NCBI RefSeq assembly: GCF_014205055.1
Contig: NZ_JACHMS010000001.1
Span: forward strand, 3,286,001-3,350,000
Reading direction: 5' to 3'
Source: Streptomyces luteogriseus
Lineage (GTDB): Bacteria > Actinomycetota > Actinomycetes > Streptomycetales > Streptomycetaceae
Length of the DNA: 64,000 nucleotides
Shown: positions 28,183-37,786 of the stretch, one piece after another
How positions within the stretch are numbered: the stretch's first letter is position 1
Layout of the letters: every line of letters begins with the position of its first letter
Made by a program: the position numbers and the translations under genes
The notes under the pieces: model-generated
Databases searched by the model: none
The model's input: only the letters and a program-made list of their open reading frames with translations
Told to the model about the DNA's origin: nothing

Positions 28183-29955
28183 GTGCGCAAGGTGCTCATC
28201 GCCAACCGTGGCGAAATCGCTGTCCGCGTGGCCCGGGCCTGCCGGGATGCCGGTATCGCGAGCGTGGCCGTCTACGCCGACCCGGACCGGGACGCTCTGC
28301 ATGTCCGCGCCGCGGATGAGGCGTTCGCCCTGGGCGGTGACACGCCGGGCACCAGCTACCTCGACATCGAGAAGGTGCTCAACGCCGCCCGCGAGTCCGG
28401 CGCGGACGCCATCCACCCCGGATACGGCTTCCTCTCCGAGAACGCCGAGTTCGCGCAGGCGGTCCTGGACGCGGGCCTGATCTGGATCGGCCCGCCGCCG
28501 CAGGCGATCCGCGACCTCGGCGACAAGGTCGCCGCCCGGCACATCGCGCAGCGCGCCGGTGCCCCGCTGGTGGCCGGTACGCCCGACCCGGTGTCCGGTG
28601 CCGACGAGGTCGTCGCGTTCGCCGAGGAGCACGGTCTGCCGATCGCGATCAAGGCCGCGTTCGGTGGTGGCGGTCGTGGTCTGAAGGTCGCCCGCACCCT
28701 CGAAGAGGTGCCGGAGCTGTACGACTCGGCGGTCCGTGAGGCCGTCGCCGCGTTCGGCCGGGGCGAGTGCTTCGTCGAGCGGTACCTGGACAAGCCGCGG
28801 CACGTGGAGACCCAGTGCCTGGCCGACCAGCACGGCAACGTGGTCGTCGTGTCGACCCGTGACTGTTCTCTGCAGCGTCGCCACCAGAAGCTGGTGGAGG
28901 AGGCCCCGGCCCCCTTCCTGTCCGACGCGCAGATGGAGGAGCTGTACTCCGCCTCCAAGGCGATCCTGAAGGAAGCCGGCTACGTCGGCGCCGGCACGGT
29001 CGAGTTCCTCGTCGGCCTCGACGGCACGATCTCCTTCCTGGAGGTCAACACCCGTCTGCAGGTGGAGCACCCGGTCACCGAGGAGGTCGCCGGCATCGAC
29101 CTCGTGCGCGAGATGTTCCGCATCGCCGACGGCGAGGAGCTCGGCTACGGCGACCCGGAGCTGCGCGGTCACTCCTTCGAGTTCCGTATCAACGGCGAGG
29201 ACCCGGGCCGCAACTTCCTCCCGGCTCCCGGCACGGTCACGACGTTCGCCCCGCCGTCCGGCCCGGGTGTCCGTCTGGACGCGGGCGTGGAGTCCGGCTC
29301 GGTCATCGGCCCGGCGTGGGACTCCCTGCTGGCCAAGCTGATCGTCACCGGCCGTACGCGCAAGGAGGCGCTGCAGCGGGCCGCCCGTGCGCTGGAGGAG
29401 TTCCAGGTCGAGGGCATGGCCACCGCCATCCCGTTCCACCGTGCGGTGGTGAAGGACCCGGCGTTCGCGCCCGAGCTCACGGACTCGTCGGACCCGTTCA
29501 CGGTGCACACGCGCTGGATCGAGACGGAGTTCGTCAACGAGATCAAGCCGTTCGCCGCGCCGGCCGATGCGGACGCGGACGAGGAGCCGGGCCGCGAGAC
29601 GGTCGTCGTCGAGGTCGGCGGCAAGCGTCTCGAGGTCTCCCTGCCGTCGTCGCTGGGCATGTCCCTGGCGCGCACGGGCCTCGCGGCGGGCGCCAAGCCG
29701 AAGCGCCGCGCGGCGAAGAAGTCGGGCCCCGTCGCCTCCGGCGACACCCTCGCGTCCCCGATGCAGGGCACCATCGTCAAGGTGGCCGTCGAGGAGGGCC
29801 AGGAGGTCAAGGAGGGCGACCTGGTCGTCGTCCTGGAGGCCATGAAGATGGAGCAGCCCCTCAACGCGCACCGGTCGGGCACGATCAAGGGCCTGAGCGC
29901 GGAGATCGGTGCGTCGGTGACGTCGGGCGCGGCGATCTGCGAGATCAAGGACTGA
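28183..29955 (+). CDS. accA2: Biotinylated acyl-CoA carboxylase alpha subunit (biotin carboxylase + BCCP)
   Basis: ATP- and bicarbonate-dependent biotin carboxylase fused to its carrier, 590 residues. N-terminal [23 protein letters not shown]-grasp loop [13 protein letters not shown] and [14 protein letters not shown] are standard. The C-terminal carrier domain has [11 protein letters not shown], whose lysine takes biotin from BirA. GTG at 28183 has the strong site AAGGAGGG at 28165-28172; the upstream frame is not conserved in character. It should pair with the beta and epsilon subunits upstream. In S. coelicolor two nearly identical accA genes exist; calling this accA2 rests on neighbourhood. 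Confidence 0.93.
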   Translation: MRKVLIANRGEIAVRVARACRDAGIASVAVYADPDRDALHVRAADEAFALGGDTPGTSYLDIEKVLNAARESGADAIHPGYGFLSENAEFAQAVLDAGLIWIGPPPQAIRDLGDKVAARHIAQRAGAPLVAGTPDPVSGADEVVAFAEEHGLPIAIKAAFGGGGRGLKVARTLEEVPELYDSAVREAVAAFGRGECFVERYLDKPRHVETQCLADQHGNVVVVSTRDCSLQRRHQKLVEEAPAPFLSDAQMEELYSASKAILKEAGYVGAGTVEFLVGLDGTISFLEVNTRLQVEHPVTEEVAGIDLVREMFRIADGEELGYGDPELRGHSFEFRINGEDPGRNFLPAPGTVTTFAPPSGPGVRLDAGVESGSVIGPAWDSLLAKLIVTGRTRKEALQRAARALEEFQVEGMATAIPFHRAVVKDPAFAPELTDSSDPFTVHTRWIETEFVNEIKPFAAPADADADEEPGRETVVVEVGGKRLEVSLPSSLGMSLARTGLAAGAKPKRRAAKKSGPVASGDTLASPMQGTIVKVAVEEGQEVKEGDLVVVLEAMKMEQPLNAHRSGTIKGLSAEIGASVTSGAAICEIKD

Positions 29956-30009
29956 CGCGCCGCACGAGGCACGGCACGCCTACGGCGCGGCCCCGGGTCG
30001 GGGCCGCGC

Positions 30010-30101
30010 CGGGGGGTGTCCGTCCTCGGAACGGCGCGATGGGGTGCCACACCGACTGACTCCCCGTTGACGCGCCAACCGCTGCGGGCGGACACCCCCC
30101 G
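30010..30101. mobile_element. 92-bp MITE-like element, copy A
   Basis: Bounded by perfect 13-bp terminal inverted repeats CGGGGGGTGTCCG (30010-30022) and CGGACACCCCCCG (30089-30101), with no coding capacity. Copy B at 35244-35335 is the same length, in inverted orientation, and about 91% identical (8 differences by eye). Similarity continues about 12 bp past the left repeat (GGTCGGGGCCGCG). Whether it is a true MITE or a palindromic repeat or terminator family is open. Confidence 0.6.
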
Positions 30102-30161
30102 ACACGACCCCTTGCGTCGTCCGGCGGCTGCGGGAGCGTCGTGGACTCGCCCAGCAGCCGT

Positions 30162-30720
30162 CGCAGACCGCCCGCCCTATGACTGCGGGCCATAGCCCTC
30201 CCGAGCGCCGCAGACCGCCCGCCCTATGACTGCCGGCCATAGCCCTCCCGAGCGCCGCAGACCGCCCTGTGACTGCGGGCCGTCGTAGCCCTCCCGGGCG
30301 CCGCGGGGCGACGACTGCGGGCCCCTCGCGCCCAGCGCCACGCTCAATGACCGCGGGAACATCGGTGACCCGCCCAGCCGTCGCAGGCCGCCGCCCTATG
30401 ACTGCGGGCCGTCGGAGCTCTCCCCGGCGCCGCGGGACAATGACTGCGGGCCCCTCGCACCCAGCCTCACACCCTATTGACCGCGGGAACATCGGTGACC
30501 CGCCCAGCCGTCGCAGGCCGCCGCCCTATGACTGCGGGCCCGTCGCGGCTCTCCCGGGCGCCGCGGGGCGACGACTGCGGGGCCGTCCCGCCCAGCGCCA
30601 CACCCAATGACCGCGGGAGCGTCGGTGACCGGCCCCTCCATCGCAGGCCTTCGGCCGCGGATGCGTCCTGGCTCACCCAGCCATCGCAGGCCTGTGGCTG
30701 CGGGCACGTCGTGACTCACC
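30162..30720. repeat. Tandem repeat array (47-bp then 130-bp periods)
   Basis: Between the carboxylase gene and deoR. A 47-bp unit starting CGCAGACCGCC occurs at 30162, 30209 and 30256. Then a 130-bp unit starting CCGCGGGA occurs at 30351, 30481 and 30611, the last decaying after about 45 bp. The sub-motif TGACTGCGGGCC recurs within units. No ORF with credible coding character spans it. With the flanking elements this fills the 1.1-kb gene-free stretch 29956-31044. Confidence 0.75.
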
Positions 30721-30902
30721 CGTCACGGGCCTGAGGCCGCGGACCCGTTTCACTCCGCGCCGCATGCCCATGGCGGCCGCCCTAGTCGAGGGCCCCCGAA
30801 CCGCGAGCCGCCCCCGTGAACTTCGCACCTCACGCGCACCGCATGCGCACCGCGGCTGCCTCAGCCGCGGGCCCCCTCCCCGCCTGGCTGCCGGCCGCCC
30901 CC

Positions 30903-30966
30903 GCTGCGGGCATGCGTGCCGCCAAGGGCGGCACGGGTGGGCGCAGCGGCACCCCGCTGCGCCGGG
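30903..30966. repeat. Dispersed intergenic repeat, copy 2
   Basis: GCTGCGGGCATGCGTGCC at 30903-30920 followed by GGTGGGCGCAGCGGCACC (30937-30954) and a CGCTGCGCCGGG end. Same modules as copy 1 at 23603-23703. Confidence 0.7.
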
Positions 30967-31044
30967 CTGCGGACCCACCCGGCCCCAGCGACAACGCCGG
31001 GTGCGGAGACAGCGGCAGGCTCTCCGCCGGTGGAAGTCCCGACG

Positions 31045-32031
31045 TCAACGACGCCGCAGATCAGCCACCCGGGCCCGCTCCGCCCCAGGCCCCTGCTCAC
31101 CCAGCATCGAGGCGGAGGCAGACCTCAACTGCCCCCCAGCCCCCGGCCCCTGCCGCCGAGGCCCGGGCAACGGCACATCCCGGCGCTGCTGGCGCACCGG
31201 AACGGCATCGCCCCCCGGGCCCCCCGCCCCCGCTCCGGCGGAACCCCCCTGCCCCCCGGCGACGGCGATCTGCACACCCTGGTCGGCGAGCGCCTGCAAC
31301 TCCGTGGCGGCACGGTCGTCATGCGCCGGCGGCTCGTCCGTGACGAGGCGCGTGATGAGATCCGTCGGCACGGTCTGGAACATCGTGTCGGTGCCGAGTT
31401 TGGTGTGGTCGGCGAGGACCACGACCTCCGCGGCCGCCTGCACCAACGCCCGGTCGACGGACGCCGACAGCATGTTGGACGTGGACAGCCCGCGCTCGGC
31501 GGTCAACCCGCTCCCGGACAGGAACGCCCGCGACACCCGCAGCCCGTGCAGGGACTGCTCCGCACCACTGCCGACCAGGGCGTAGTTCGAACCGCGGAGC
31601 GTACCGCCGGTCATCACCACTTCGACCCGGTTGGCATGGGCCAACGCCTGGGCCACCAGCAGCGAGTTGGTGACGACGGTGAGCCCGGGCACCCGGGCGA
31701 GCCGGCGGGCCAGCTCCTGGGTCGTCGTACCCGCCCCGACCACGATCGCCTCCCCCTCTTCCACGAGATTCGCGGCGAGGTCGGCGATGGCGGTCTTCTC
31801 GGCGGTCGCGAGATGAGACTTCTGCGGAAAGCCGGACTCTCGCGTGAAACCGCCCGGCAGTACCGCACCGCCGTGTCGGCGGTCGAGGAGTCCTTCTGCC
31901 TCCAGCGCGCGCACGTCCCGCCGTACGGTCACTTCGGAGGTCTGGACGACGCGGGCGAGCTCACGGAGCGACACGGCCCCGTTCGCTCGCACCATTTCGA
32001 GGATCAATTGGCGACGTTCTGCAGCGAACAC
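31045..32031 (-). CDS. DeoR-family transcriptional regulator
   Basis: A 328-residue repressor-type protein. The N-terminal DeoR helix-turn-helix (RRQLILEMVRANGAVSLREL, then SEVTVRRDVRALEAEG and RRHGGAVL) is followed by the phosphosugar-binding DeoRC domain to about residue 250 (VVGAGTTTQELARRL, VVTNSLLVAQAL, VVLADHTKLG). The last 75 residues are a Gly/Arg/Pro-rich tail not typical of the family. GTG start at 32031 with no clear ribosome site. A 6-bp inverted repeat lies 33 bp upstream, suitable for autoregulation. Targets may include local sugar or nucleoside genes. Confidence 0.9.
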   Translation of the reverse strand: MFAAERRQLILEMVRANGAVSLRELARVVQTSEVTVRRDVRALEAEGLLDRRHGGAVLPGGFTRESGFPQKSHLATAEKTAIADLAANLVEEGEAIVVGAGTTTQELARRLARVPGLTVVTNSLLVAQALAHANRVEVVMTGGTLRGSNYALVGSGAEQSLHGLRVSRAFLSGSGLTAERGLSTSNMLSASVDRALVQAAAEVVVLADHTKLGTDTMFQTVPTDLITRLVTDEPPAHDDRAATELQALADQGVQIAVAGGQGGSAGAGAGGPGGDAVPVRQQRRDVPLPGPRRQGPGAGGQLRSASASMLGEQGPGAERARVADLRRR

Positions 32032-32063
32032 GAAACTGACAGTAACGCCAGCGACCGTCTGCT

Positions 32064-32082
32064 TTCAGCAGTTTGCGCTGAA
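32064..32082. promoter_or_regulatory. Inverted repeat upstream of deoR
   Basis: Perfect TTCAGC-N7-GCTGAA, extended by outer CTGCT (32059-32063) and AGCAG (32084-32088) arms. It is a good candidate autoregulatory operator and differs from the CTACGCGCGTAG palindrome at the salvage genes. Confidence 0.55.
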
Positions 32083-32196
32083 TAGCAGAAGATGTTCGCA
32101 CCGAGCAGCGGGAAGTGGTATAGGGCCTAGTCGCACCGACTATGCCGTACGAATGGTCGAACACTCCCCGTGACCAGGGAGGAGTCGGTTTCGGCC

Positions 32197-33645
32197 TCAG
32201 CCGTCGCCGTTCTCCTTGCGGGTGTGCAACTGTCGTGCCACCTCGGCGATCGAGCCCGACAGCGAGGGATAGACGGTGAAGGCGTTCGCGATCTGTTCGA
32301 CTGTCAGATTGTTGTCGACCGCGATCGAGATGGGGTGGATCAGTTCCGAGGCCCGCGGCGCGACGACGACACCGCCCACCACGATGCCCGTGCCCGGGCG
32401 GCAGAAGATCTTGACGAAGCCGTCGCGGATGCCCTGCATCTTCGCGCGCGGGTTGCGCAGCAGCGGCAGCTTCACGGACCGGGCGTCGATCTTCCCGCCG
32501 TCGACGTCGGCCTGGGTGTAGCCGACGGTGGCGATCTCCGGGTCGGTGAAGACGTTCGACGAGACCGTCTTGAGGTTCAGCGGGGCCACGGCGTCGCCCA
32601 GGAAGTGGTACATGGCGATGCGGCCCTGCATGGCGGCCACGGAGGCGAGGGCGAACACGCCGGTCACGTCACCGGCGGCGTACACGCCCGGAGCGGTCGT
32701 ACGCGAGACCTTGTCGGTCCAGATGTGGCCGGACTCGCGCAGCCGGACGCCGGCGTCCTCGAGACCCATGCCCGCACTGTTGGGCACGGCACCGACGGCC
32801 ATGAGGCAGTGCGAGCCGGTGATGACCCGCCCGTCGGCGAGGGTGACCTCGACCCGGTCCCCGACCCGCTTGGCGGACTGAGCCCGGGAACGCCCCATGA
32901 CGTTCATGCCGCGCCGCCGGAAGACGTCCTCCAGCACGGCGGCCGCGTCCGGGTCCTCGCCCGGCAGCACGCGGTCGCGCGACGACACGAGCGTCACCCT
33001 CGACCCGAGCGCCTGGTAGGCACCGGCGAACTCGGCACCGGTCACACCGGATCCGACCACGATGAGCTCCTCGGGCAGCTCGTCGAGGTCGTACACCTGC
33101 GTCCAGTTCAGGATCCGCTCACCGTCCGGCTGGGCGTCGGCCAGCTCACGGGGGTGCCCGCCGGTGGCGATGAGCACGGCGTCAGCCGTCAGGGTCTCTT
33201 CACTCCCGTCGGCGGTGCGCACCACGACCTTGCGCGACCCATCGAGCGCCTGCATGCCCTCCAGCCGCCCGCGCCCGCGCATGACACGCGCCCCGGCACG
33301 GGTCACGGAGGCGGTGATGTCGTGCGACTGGGCGAGCGCGAGGCGCTTCACACGCCGGTTGACCTTGCCCAGGTCCACACCCACCACCCGGGCGGCCTGC
33401 TCGATGTGCGGGGTGTCGTCGGCGACGATGATCCCCAGCTCCTCGTACGAGGAGTCGAAGGTGGTCATCACCTCGGCCGTGGCGATCAAGGTCTTCGACG
33501 GCACGCAGTCGGTGAGCACCGACGCCCCGCCCAGACCGTCGCAGTCGACGACGGTCACCTCCGCGCCGAGTTGAGCGGCCACCAGGGCCGCTTCGTATCC
33601 GCCGGGTCCGCCACCGATGATCACGATCCGAGTCACGTACTCCAT
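32197..33645 (-). CDS. NAD(P)H-quinone dehydrogenase, LpdA-type flavoprotein
   Basis: Two-dinucleotide-binding flavoprotein of 482 residues. FAD motif [14 protein letters not shown] at the N-terminus and NAD(P) motif [12 protein letters not shown] near residue 180; FAD-closing [10 protein letters not shown] near 310. The redox site reads [13 protein letters not shown]: the first cysteine of the CxxxxC pair of lipoamide dehydrogenases is absent. That is the hallmark of mycobacterial LpdA (Rv3303c) quinone reductases, which use NADPH to reduce quinones rather than disulfides. Start MEYVTRIVI at 33645. Divergent from the cyclotransferase gene. Confidence 0.92.
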   Translation of the reverse strand: MEYVTRIVIIGGGPGGYEAALVAAQLGAEVTVVDCDGLGGASVLTDCVPSKTLIATAEVMTTFDSSYEELGIIVADDTPHIEQAARVVGVDLGKVNRRVKRLALAQSHDITASVTRAGARVMRGRGRLEGMQALDGSRKVVVRTADGSEETLTADAVLIATGGHPRELADAQPDGERILNWTQVYDLDELPEELIVVGSGVTGAEFAGAYQALGSRVTLVSSRDRVLPGEDPDAAAVLEDVFRRRGMNVMGRSRAQSAKRVGDRVEVTLADGRVITGSHCLMAVGAVPNSAGMGLEDAGVRLRESGHIWTDKVSRTTAPGVYAAGDVTGVFALASVAAMQGRIAMYHFLGDAVAPLNLKTVSSNVFTDPEIATVGYTQADVDGGKIDARSVKLPLLRNPRAKMQGIRDGFVKIFCRPGTGIVVGGVVVAPRASELIHPISIAVDNNLTVEQIANAFTVYPSLSGSIAEVARQLHTRKENGDG

Positions 33646-33742
33646 TGTCCCGCACCGCTCGGCGTGCCACCGCCCCGGGGCCCCGGGGATGCGCCTGTTG
33701 TTACGACAGTGACGCCGGGGCCGTCTGCCGTACCCTTCCCCC

Positions 33743-34180
33743 ATGTCGCTCTACGCCGCGTACGCCGGCAACCTCGACGCGCGGCTGATGTCCCGCCGCG
33801 CCCCGCACTCGCCGCTGCGCGCCACCGGCTGGCTGAACGGGTACCGGCTGACCTTCGGCGGCGAGCACATGGGCTGGGAGGGCGCACTGCCGACCATCGT
33901 GGAGGACCCGCTCTCCCAGGTCTTCGTCTCCCTCTACGACATCGCCCCGATGGACGAGGAGTCCCTCGACCGCTGGGAGGGCGTGGGCCTCGACATCTAC
34001 CGCCGTACGCGCGTACGGGTCCACACCCTGGAGGGCGAGGACTCCGCCTGGGCCTTCGCCCTCAACGCGTACGAGGGCGGCCTGCCCTCCGCCCGCTACC
34101 TGGGCGAGATCGCCGACGCGGCCGAGTCGGCCGGGGCCCCTCACGACTACGTGATGGAGCTGCGCAAGCGCCCCTGCTGA
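33743..34180 (+). CDS. Gamma-glutamylcyclotransferase-fold protein
   Basis: A 145-residue AIG2/GGCT-fold protein. The substrate loop [13 protein letters not shown] is the expected YGSNL-type motif, and a catalytic acid is plausible in [10 protein letters not shown] or the [10 protein letters not shown] helix. Members release 5-oxoproline from gamma-glutamyl peptides or amines. ATG at 33743 is followed by a purine nucleoside phosphorylase gene after 107 bp that contain that gene's own operator, so the two are likely separate transcripts. Confidence 0.88.
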   Translation: MSLYAAYAGNLDARLMSRRAPHSPLRATGWLNGYRLTFGGEHMGWEGALPTIVEDPLSQVFVSLYDIAPMDEESLDRWEGVGLDIYRRTRVRVHTLEGEDSAWAFALNAYEGGLPSARYLGEIADAAESAGAPHDYVMELRKRPC

Positions 34181-34250
34181 CGGCAGCCCGCGCGAGACCC
34201 CTTCGTCGGAAACGACAAGACAACGATCGCCACCCCGTGAGCTCTGCCAT

Positions 34251-34262
34251 CTACGCGCGTAG
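34251..34262 (+). promoter_or_regulatory. Palindrome CTACGCGCGTAG upstream of pnp
   Basis: Perfect 12-bp palindrome ending 25 bp before the pnp start, with a -10-like TACCCT at 34275-34280 positioned so that transcription would begin at or next to the GTG (leaderless). Identical sites precede deoC (38649-38660) and add (53864-53875). Confidence 0.75.
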
Positions 34263-34287
34263 GCAAACAGCGGCTACCCTCTTCGGC

Positions 34288-35112
34288 GTGAACGCATCTC
34301 TTCTTCCGGACGACATCCAGGGCGACCCCCACGCGGCCGCCGACGCCGCCGCGGCCCGCCTGCGCGAACTGACGGGCGCCGAGACCCACGACGTCGCCCT
34401 CGTGATGGGCTCCGGCTGGGCCCCGGCCGTGGACGCGCTGGGCGCCCCCGAGGCCGAGTTCCAGGTCACCGAGCTCCCCGGTTTCCCGCCGCCGGCGGTG
34501 GAGGGCCACGGAGGCAAGATCCGCTCGTACCGGATCGGCAACAAGCGCGCCCTGGTCTTCCTGGGCCGTACGCACTACTACGAGGGTCGCGGGGTGGCCG
34601 CGGTCGCCCACGGCGTCCGCACCGCGGTCTCGGCCGGCTGCAAGACGGTCGTCCTCACCAACGGCTGCGGCGGCCTGCGCGAGGGCATGCGCCCCGGCCA
34701 GCCGGTCCTCATCAGCGACCACATCAACCTCACCGCCACCTCCCCCATCATCGGCGCGAACTTCGTCGACCTCACCGACCTGTACTCCCCGCGCCTGCGG
34801 GCCCTGTGCAAGGAGGTCGACGCCACGCTGGAGGAGGGTGTCTACGCCCAGTTCCCCGGCCCGCACTACGAGACTCCGGCCGAGATCCGTATGGCCCGGG
34901 TCATCGGTGCGGACCTGGTGGGCATGTCGACGGTCCTCGAGGCGATCGCCGCGCGCGAGGCGGGCGCCGAGGTCCTGGGCATCTCCCTCGTCACCAACCT
35001 CGCCGCGGGCATGACGGGCGAGCCCCTGAACCACGAGGAGGTCCTCCAGGCCGGCCGCGACTCCGCGACCCGCATGGGCTCCCTGCTCGCGCAGGTCCTG
35101 GGCCGCCTGTAG
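34288..35112 (+). CDS. Purine-nucleoside phosphorylase
   Basis: Cleaves purine (deoxy)ribonucleosides with phosphate to base and (deoxy)ribose-1-phosphate. The 274-residue, trimeric-type enzyme has [11 protein letters not shown], the phosphate-binding HGGKIRSY and [17 protein letters not shown] and the substrate-closing [11 protein letters not shown] motif. GTG at 34288 lacks a ribosome site but a -10-like TACCCT lies 7 nt upstream, suggesting a leaderless message. The palindromic operator is immediately upstream. It works with deoC, add, deoA and cdd in this window. The next gene is a phosphosugar mutase that could take its product. Confidence 0.94.
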   Translation: MNASLLPDDIQGDPHAAADAAAARLRELTGAETHDVALVMGSGWAPAVDALGAPEAEFQVTELPGFPPPAVEGHGGKIRSYRIGNKRALVFLGRTHYYEGRGVAAVAHGVRTAVSAGCKTVVLTNGCGGLREGMRPGQPVLISDHINLTATSPIIGANFVDLTDLYSPRLRALCKEVDATLEEGVYAQFPGPHYETPAEIRMARVIGADLVGMSTVLEAIAAREAGAEVLGISLVTNLAAGMTGEPLNHEEVLQAGRDSATRMGSLLAQVLGRL

Positions 35113-35171
35113 GCCACCACCCGGCATCGCTGCTCAGGCGGGGTGCGCGGGGCGCCGCTGCGCTCCACTGC

Positions 35172-35189
35172 GGCACGCATGCCCACAGC
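35172..35189. repeat. Dispersed intergenic repeat, copy 3 (inverted core)
   Basis: Reverse complement of the 18-bp core GCTGCGGGCATGCGTGCC with one mismatch. It lies 55 bp from MITE-like copy B. Copy A likewise shares an intergenic region with copy 2 of this repeat, so the two ends of the 30.0-35.3 kb interval are mirror images. Confidence 0.6.
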
Positions 35190-35243
35190 GGGGGCGGAAG
35201 CCACGGCGCTCCCGCACCCGCGTACGGCGAGAAGGGGCCGTTT

Positions 35244-35335
35244 CGGGGGGTGTCCGCCCGCAGCGGTCGGCGCGTCAACGAACAGTCAGTCGGCGTCCGA
35301 CCCCATCGCGCCGTTCCGAGGACGGACACCCCCCG
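35244..35335. mobile_element. 92-bp MITE-like element, copy B (inverted)
   Basis: Terminal repeats CGGGGGGTGTCCG (35244-35256) and CGGACACCCCCCG (35323-35335). Relative to copy A it is reversed, with the same length and about 91% identity. It lies in the 354-bp gap between pnp and the phosphosugar mutase gene (35113-35466), which otherwise holds repeat copy 3 and an Arg/Pro-coding GC-rich stretch but no gene. Confidence 0.6.
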
Positions 35336-35466
35336 GCGCGGCCCCGACCCACACGCCACGCGAAGGCGAAGCGCACGCGCACCCCCACCGGCGTGAAGGC
35401 AAGCCCCCGCCCCACCGCCGGAGGCACCCGCACCGATCACCGACAAGCGAGAGGCTGACACCGACC

Positions 35467-37134
35467 GTGCACGACGAACTCATCGCACAGGCCCAGGCGT
35501 GGCTCACCGAGGACCCCGACCCGGACACCCGCACCGAGCTCGCCCGCCTCATCGACGCCAAGGACGAGACCGAACTCGCCGCCCGTTTCAGCGGCACCCT
35601 CCAGTTCGGCACCGCCGGCCTCCGCGGCGAACTCGGCGCCGGCCCCATGCGCATGAACCGCTCGGTCGTCATCCGCGCCGCCGCCGGCCTCGCCGCGTAC
35701 CTCAAGAAGCAGGGTGTCCCCGAGGGGGAAGGGGAAGCCGGCCTCGTCGTCATCGGCTACGACGCCCGCCACAAGTCCCACGACTTCGCCCAGGACACCG
35801 CCGCCGTCATGACCGGCGCCGGCCTGCGCGCGGCCGTCCTGCCCCGCCCCCTCCCGACCCCCGTGCTCGCCTTCGCGATAAGGCACCTCGGCGCGGTCGC
35901 CGGCGTGGAGGTCACGGCCAGCCACAACCCGCCCCGCGACAACGGCTACAAGGTCTACCTCGGCGACGGATCCCAGATCGTCCCCCCGGCGGACATCGAC
36001 ATCGCGGCGGAGATCGCCGCCGTCCCGTCCCTCAGCACGGTCCCGCGCCCCACCGAAGGCTGGGACACCCTCGACGACAGCGTCCTGGACGCCTACCTCG
36101 CCCGCACGGACGCCGTCCTGTCCGAGGGTTCCCCCCGCACGGCCCGCACGGTGTACACGGCGATGCACGGCGTCGGCAAGGACGTCCTCCTGGCCGCCTT
36201 CGCCCGCGCCGGCTTCCCGGCACCGGTCCTCGTCGCGGAGCAGGCCGACCCCGACCCTGATTTCCCGACCGTCGCGTTCCCCAATCCGGAGGAGCCCGGC
36301 GCGATGGACCTGTCCTTCGCGACGGCACGCGCGCTCTCCGGCGAGGCCGCCCCGGACCTGATCATCGCGAACGACCCGGACGCGGACCGCTGCGCCGTCG
36401 CCGTACAGGACGGTAACGACGCCACCGGCTGGCGCATGCTGCGCGGCGACGAGGTCGGCGCCCTGCTCGCCGCCCACCTGGTCCGCCGCGGAGCGACCGG
36501 CACGTTCGCGGAGTCGATCGTCTCGTCGTCCCTTCTCGGCCGTATCGCCGAGAAGGCGGGCCTCCCGCACGTCGAGACCCTCACCGGCTTCAAGTGGATC
36601 GCCCGCGCCGAGGGCCTGCGCTACGGCTACGAGGAGGCCCTCGGCTACTGCGTGGACCCCGACGGCGTGCGCGACAAGGACGGCATCACGGCCGCGCTGC
36701 TGATCACGGAACTGGCCTCCCAGCTCAAGGAGGAGGGCCGCACCCTCCTCGACCTGCTGGACGACCTGGCGGTGGAGCACGGCCTGCACGCGACGGACCA
36801 GCTCTCGGTCCGCGTCGAGGACCTCTCCCTCATCGCCGCCGCGATGCGGCGCCTGCGCGAACAGCCCCCGACGGAGCTGGCCGGCCTGCCGATCACCCGC
36901 ACGGACGACCTCACCCAGGGCACGGCCGGACTCCCGCCCACGGACGGCCTGCGCTACACCCTCGACGGCGCCCGGGTGATCGTCCGCCCGAGCGGCACGG
37001 AGCCGAAGCTGAAGTGCTACCTGGAGGTCGTGATCCCGGTCGGGTCCCACGAGGACCTCCCGGCGGCCCGCGCGAAGGCGACGGCGCTGCTGGAGTCGAT
37101 CAAGCGCGACCTGTCGACGGCTGCGGGCATCTGA
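35467..37134 (+). CDS. Phosphosugar mutase (phosphomannomutase/phosphopentomutase type)
   Basis: Alpha-D-phosphohexomutase superfamily enzyme of 555 residues. Phosphoserine loop TASHNPPRDNGYKVY, metal loop NDPDADRCAV, sugar loop GFKWIARAEG with GYEEALGY, and phosphate-binding RPSGTEPKLKCY are all intact and in order. Long mutases of this group act on glucose-, mannose- or ribose-phosphates. Its position beside pnp and deoC suggests (deoxy)ribose-1-phosphate to 5-phosphate conversion, linking phosphorolysis to aldol cleavage; this is inference. GTG at 35467; the upstream frame runs through repeats. Confidence 0.92.
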   Translation: MHDELIAQAQAWLTEDPDPDTRTELARLIDAKDETELAARFSGTLQFGTAGLRGELGAGPMRMNRSVVIRAAAGLAAYLKKQGVPEGEGEAGLVVIGYDARHKSHDFAQDTAAVMTGAGLRAAVLPRPLPTPVLAFAIRHLGAVAGVEVTASHNPPRDNGYKVYLGDGSQIVPPADIDIAAEIAAVPSLSTVPRPTEGWDTLDDSVLDAYLARTDAVLSEGSPRTARTVYTAMHGVGKDVLLAAFARAGFPAPVLVAEQADPDPDFPTVAFPNPEEPGAMDLSFATARALSGEAAPDLIIANDPDADRCAVAVQDGNDATGWRMLRGDEVGALLAAHLVRRGATGTFAESIVSSSLLGRIAEKAGLPHVETLTGFKWIARAEGLRYGYEEALGYCVDPDGVRDKDGITAALLITELASQLKEEGRTLLDLLDDLAVEHGLHATDQLSVRVEDLSLIAAAMRRLREQPPTELAGLPITRTDDLTQGTAGLPPTDGLRYTLDGARVIVRPSGTEPKLKCYLEVVIPVGSHEDLPAARAKATALLESIKRDLSTAAGI

Positions 37135-37203
37135 GGCCAGTGCCCCGCACCACCGCCGCTCCCCTCCCCCGCAGATCGCCCGGCCGATCCCCCCGCCGAG
37201 GAC

Positions 37204-37563
37204 TCAGAAACCCTTCCGGGCGGCCTCCCGCCGCTGCCGCTTGCCGAGCGGCGCCTGGGAGAGGTCCTCGGCGGTGGACCGGAGATTCCTGTATCCGTAC
37301 CCGCGCTGCTCCAGCCACGCCCGCGCCGACTCCTCGGCCCGCTCGGTCGCCTCCAGGATGTCCTCCTCGTCCTCCCCGGAGTCGAGGAAGCGGAAGGTGA
37401 AGGCGGGCCGCACGGCCACGTCGTACGTCAGGCTCCCCTCGGGCGTGAACGCGGCGCGCAGCACGTCGTGCTCGGCGGCCCGCTCCAGCAGCCCGGCCCG
37501 CTGCTCGGCGCTCAGTCCGTCGAAGACGCCCCGGACGGTGACACGGAAGGTACGGGTGCTCAT
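37204..37563 (-). CDS. DUF6204 family protein
   Basis: A 119-residue actinobacterial protein starting MSTRTFRVTVRGVFDGLS, a ferredoxin-like beta-alpha pattern ending with a basic tail (GKRQRREAARKGF). The family has no established function. ATG at 37563. It is convergent with the phosphosugar mutase gene with a 69-bp gap. Downstream of its start lies a 220-bp GC-rich gap with imperfect repeats of CCCGGCCGAACC. Confidence 0.83.
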   Translation of the reverse strand: MSTRTFRVTVRGVFDGLSAEQRAGLLERAAEHDVLRAAFTPEGSLTYDVAVRPAFTFRFLDSGEDEEDILEATERAEESARAWLEQRGYGYRNLRSTAEDLSQAPLGKRQRREAARKGF

Positions 37564-37786
37564 GCCCCGAACCTAGGCGCGGGGGGCGCACGCCCTCCAC
37601 CGCTTTTTCCAGCCCGGGACGCGCCGCCGAAGCCTGACAGGCCCGGCCGACAGAACGGCTCAGGCCCTCAACCACCACCGCCAGAACCCGGTCAGCCCCT
37701 CGCCCCACGGCCGGCCGAGCCCTCAGCCCACCACCGGCAAACCCGGCCGAACCTTCAGCCCGCCCTCGACGAACCCGGCCGAACCC

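Noticed and set aside
28177..29871. A 564-residue minus-strand ORF within the carboxylase alpha gene
   Set aside because: Antisense shadow with no domain; the sense frame has full biotin carboxylase and carrier motifs.
30162..30720. A CRISPR array as explanation of the regular repeats
   Set aside because: Units are 47 and 130 bp without constant short repeats and unique spacers, and no cas gene is near.
30269..30734. Small overlapping ORFs on both strands in the tandem array
   Set aside because: They are read-through of repeats (repetitive Arg/Pro/Ala/Gly peptides), lack ribosome sites and change frame between units.
34009..34023. GTACGCGCGTAC in the cyclotransferase gene as another salvage operator
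   Set aside because: Inside coding sequence, differs in the outer bases (GTAC instead of CTAC) and has no promoter-like context.
32170..34287. Long plus-strand extension upstream of purine nucleoside phosphorylase (fusion ORF of 980 residues)
   Set aside because: It is the antisense of the flavoprotein gene and an alternative frame of the cyclotransferase; the phosphorylase family starts at 34288.
35430..35450. CACCGACAA on the plus strand as a minus-strand DNA-damage promoter
   Set aside because: The -10 position at N8 spacing is not TAnnnT and no gene starts suitably on the minus strand.
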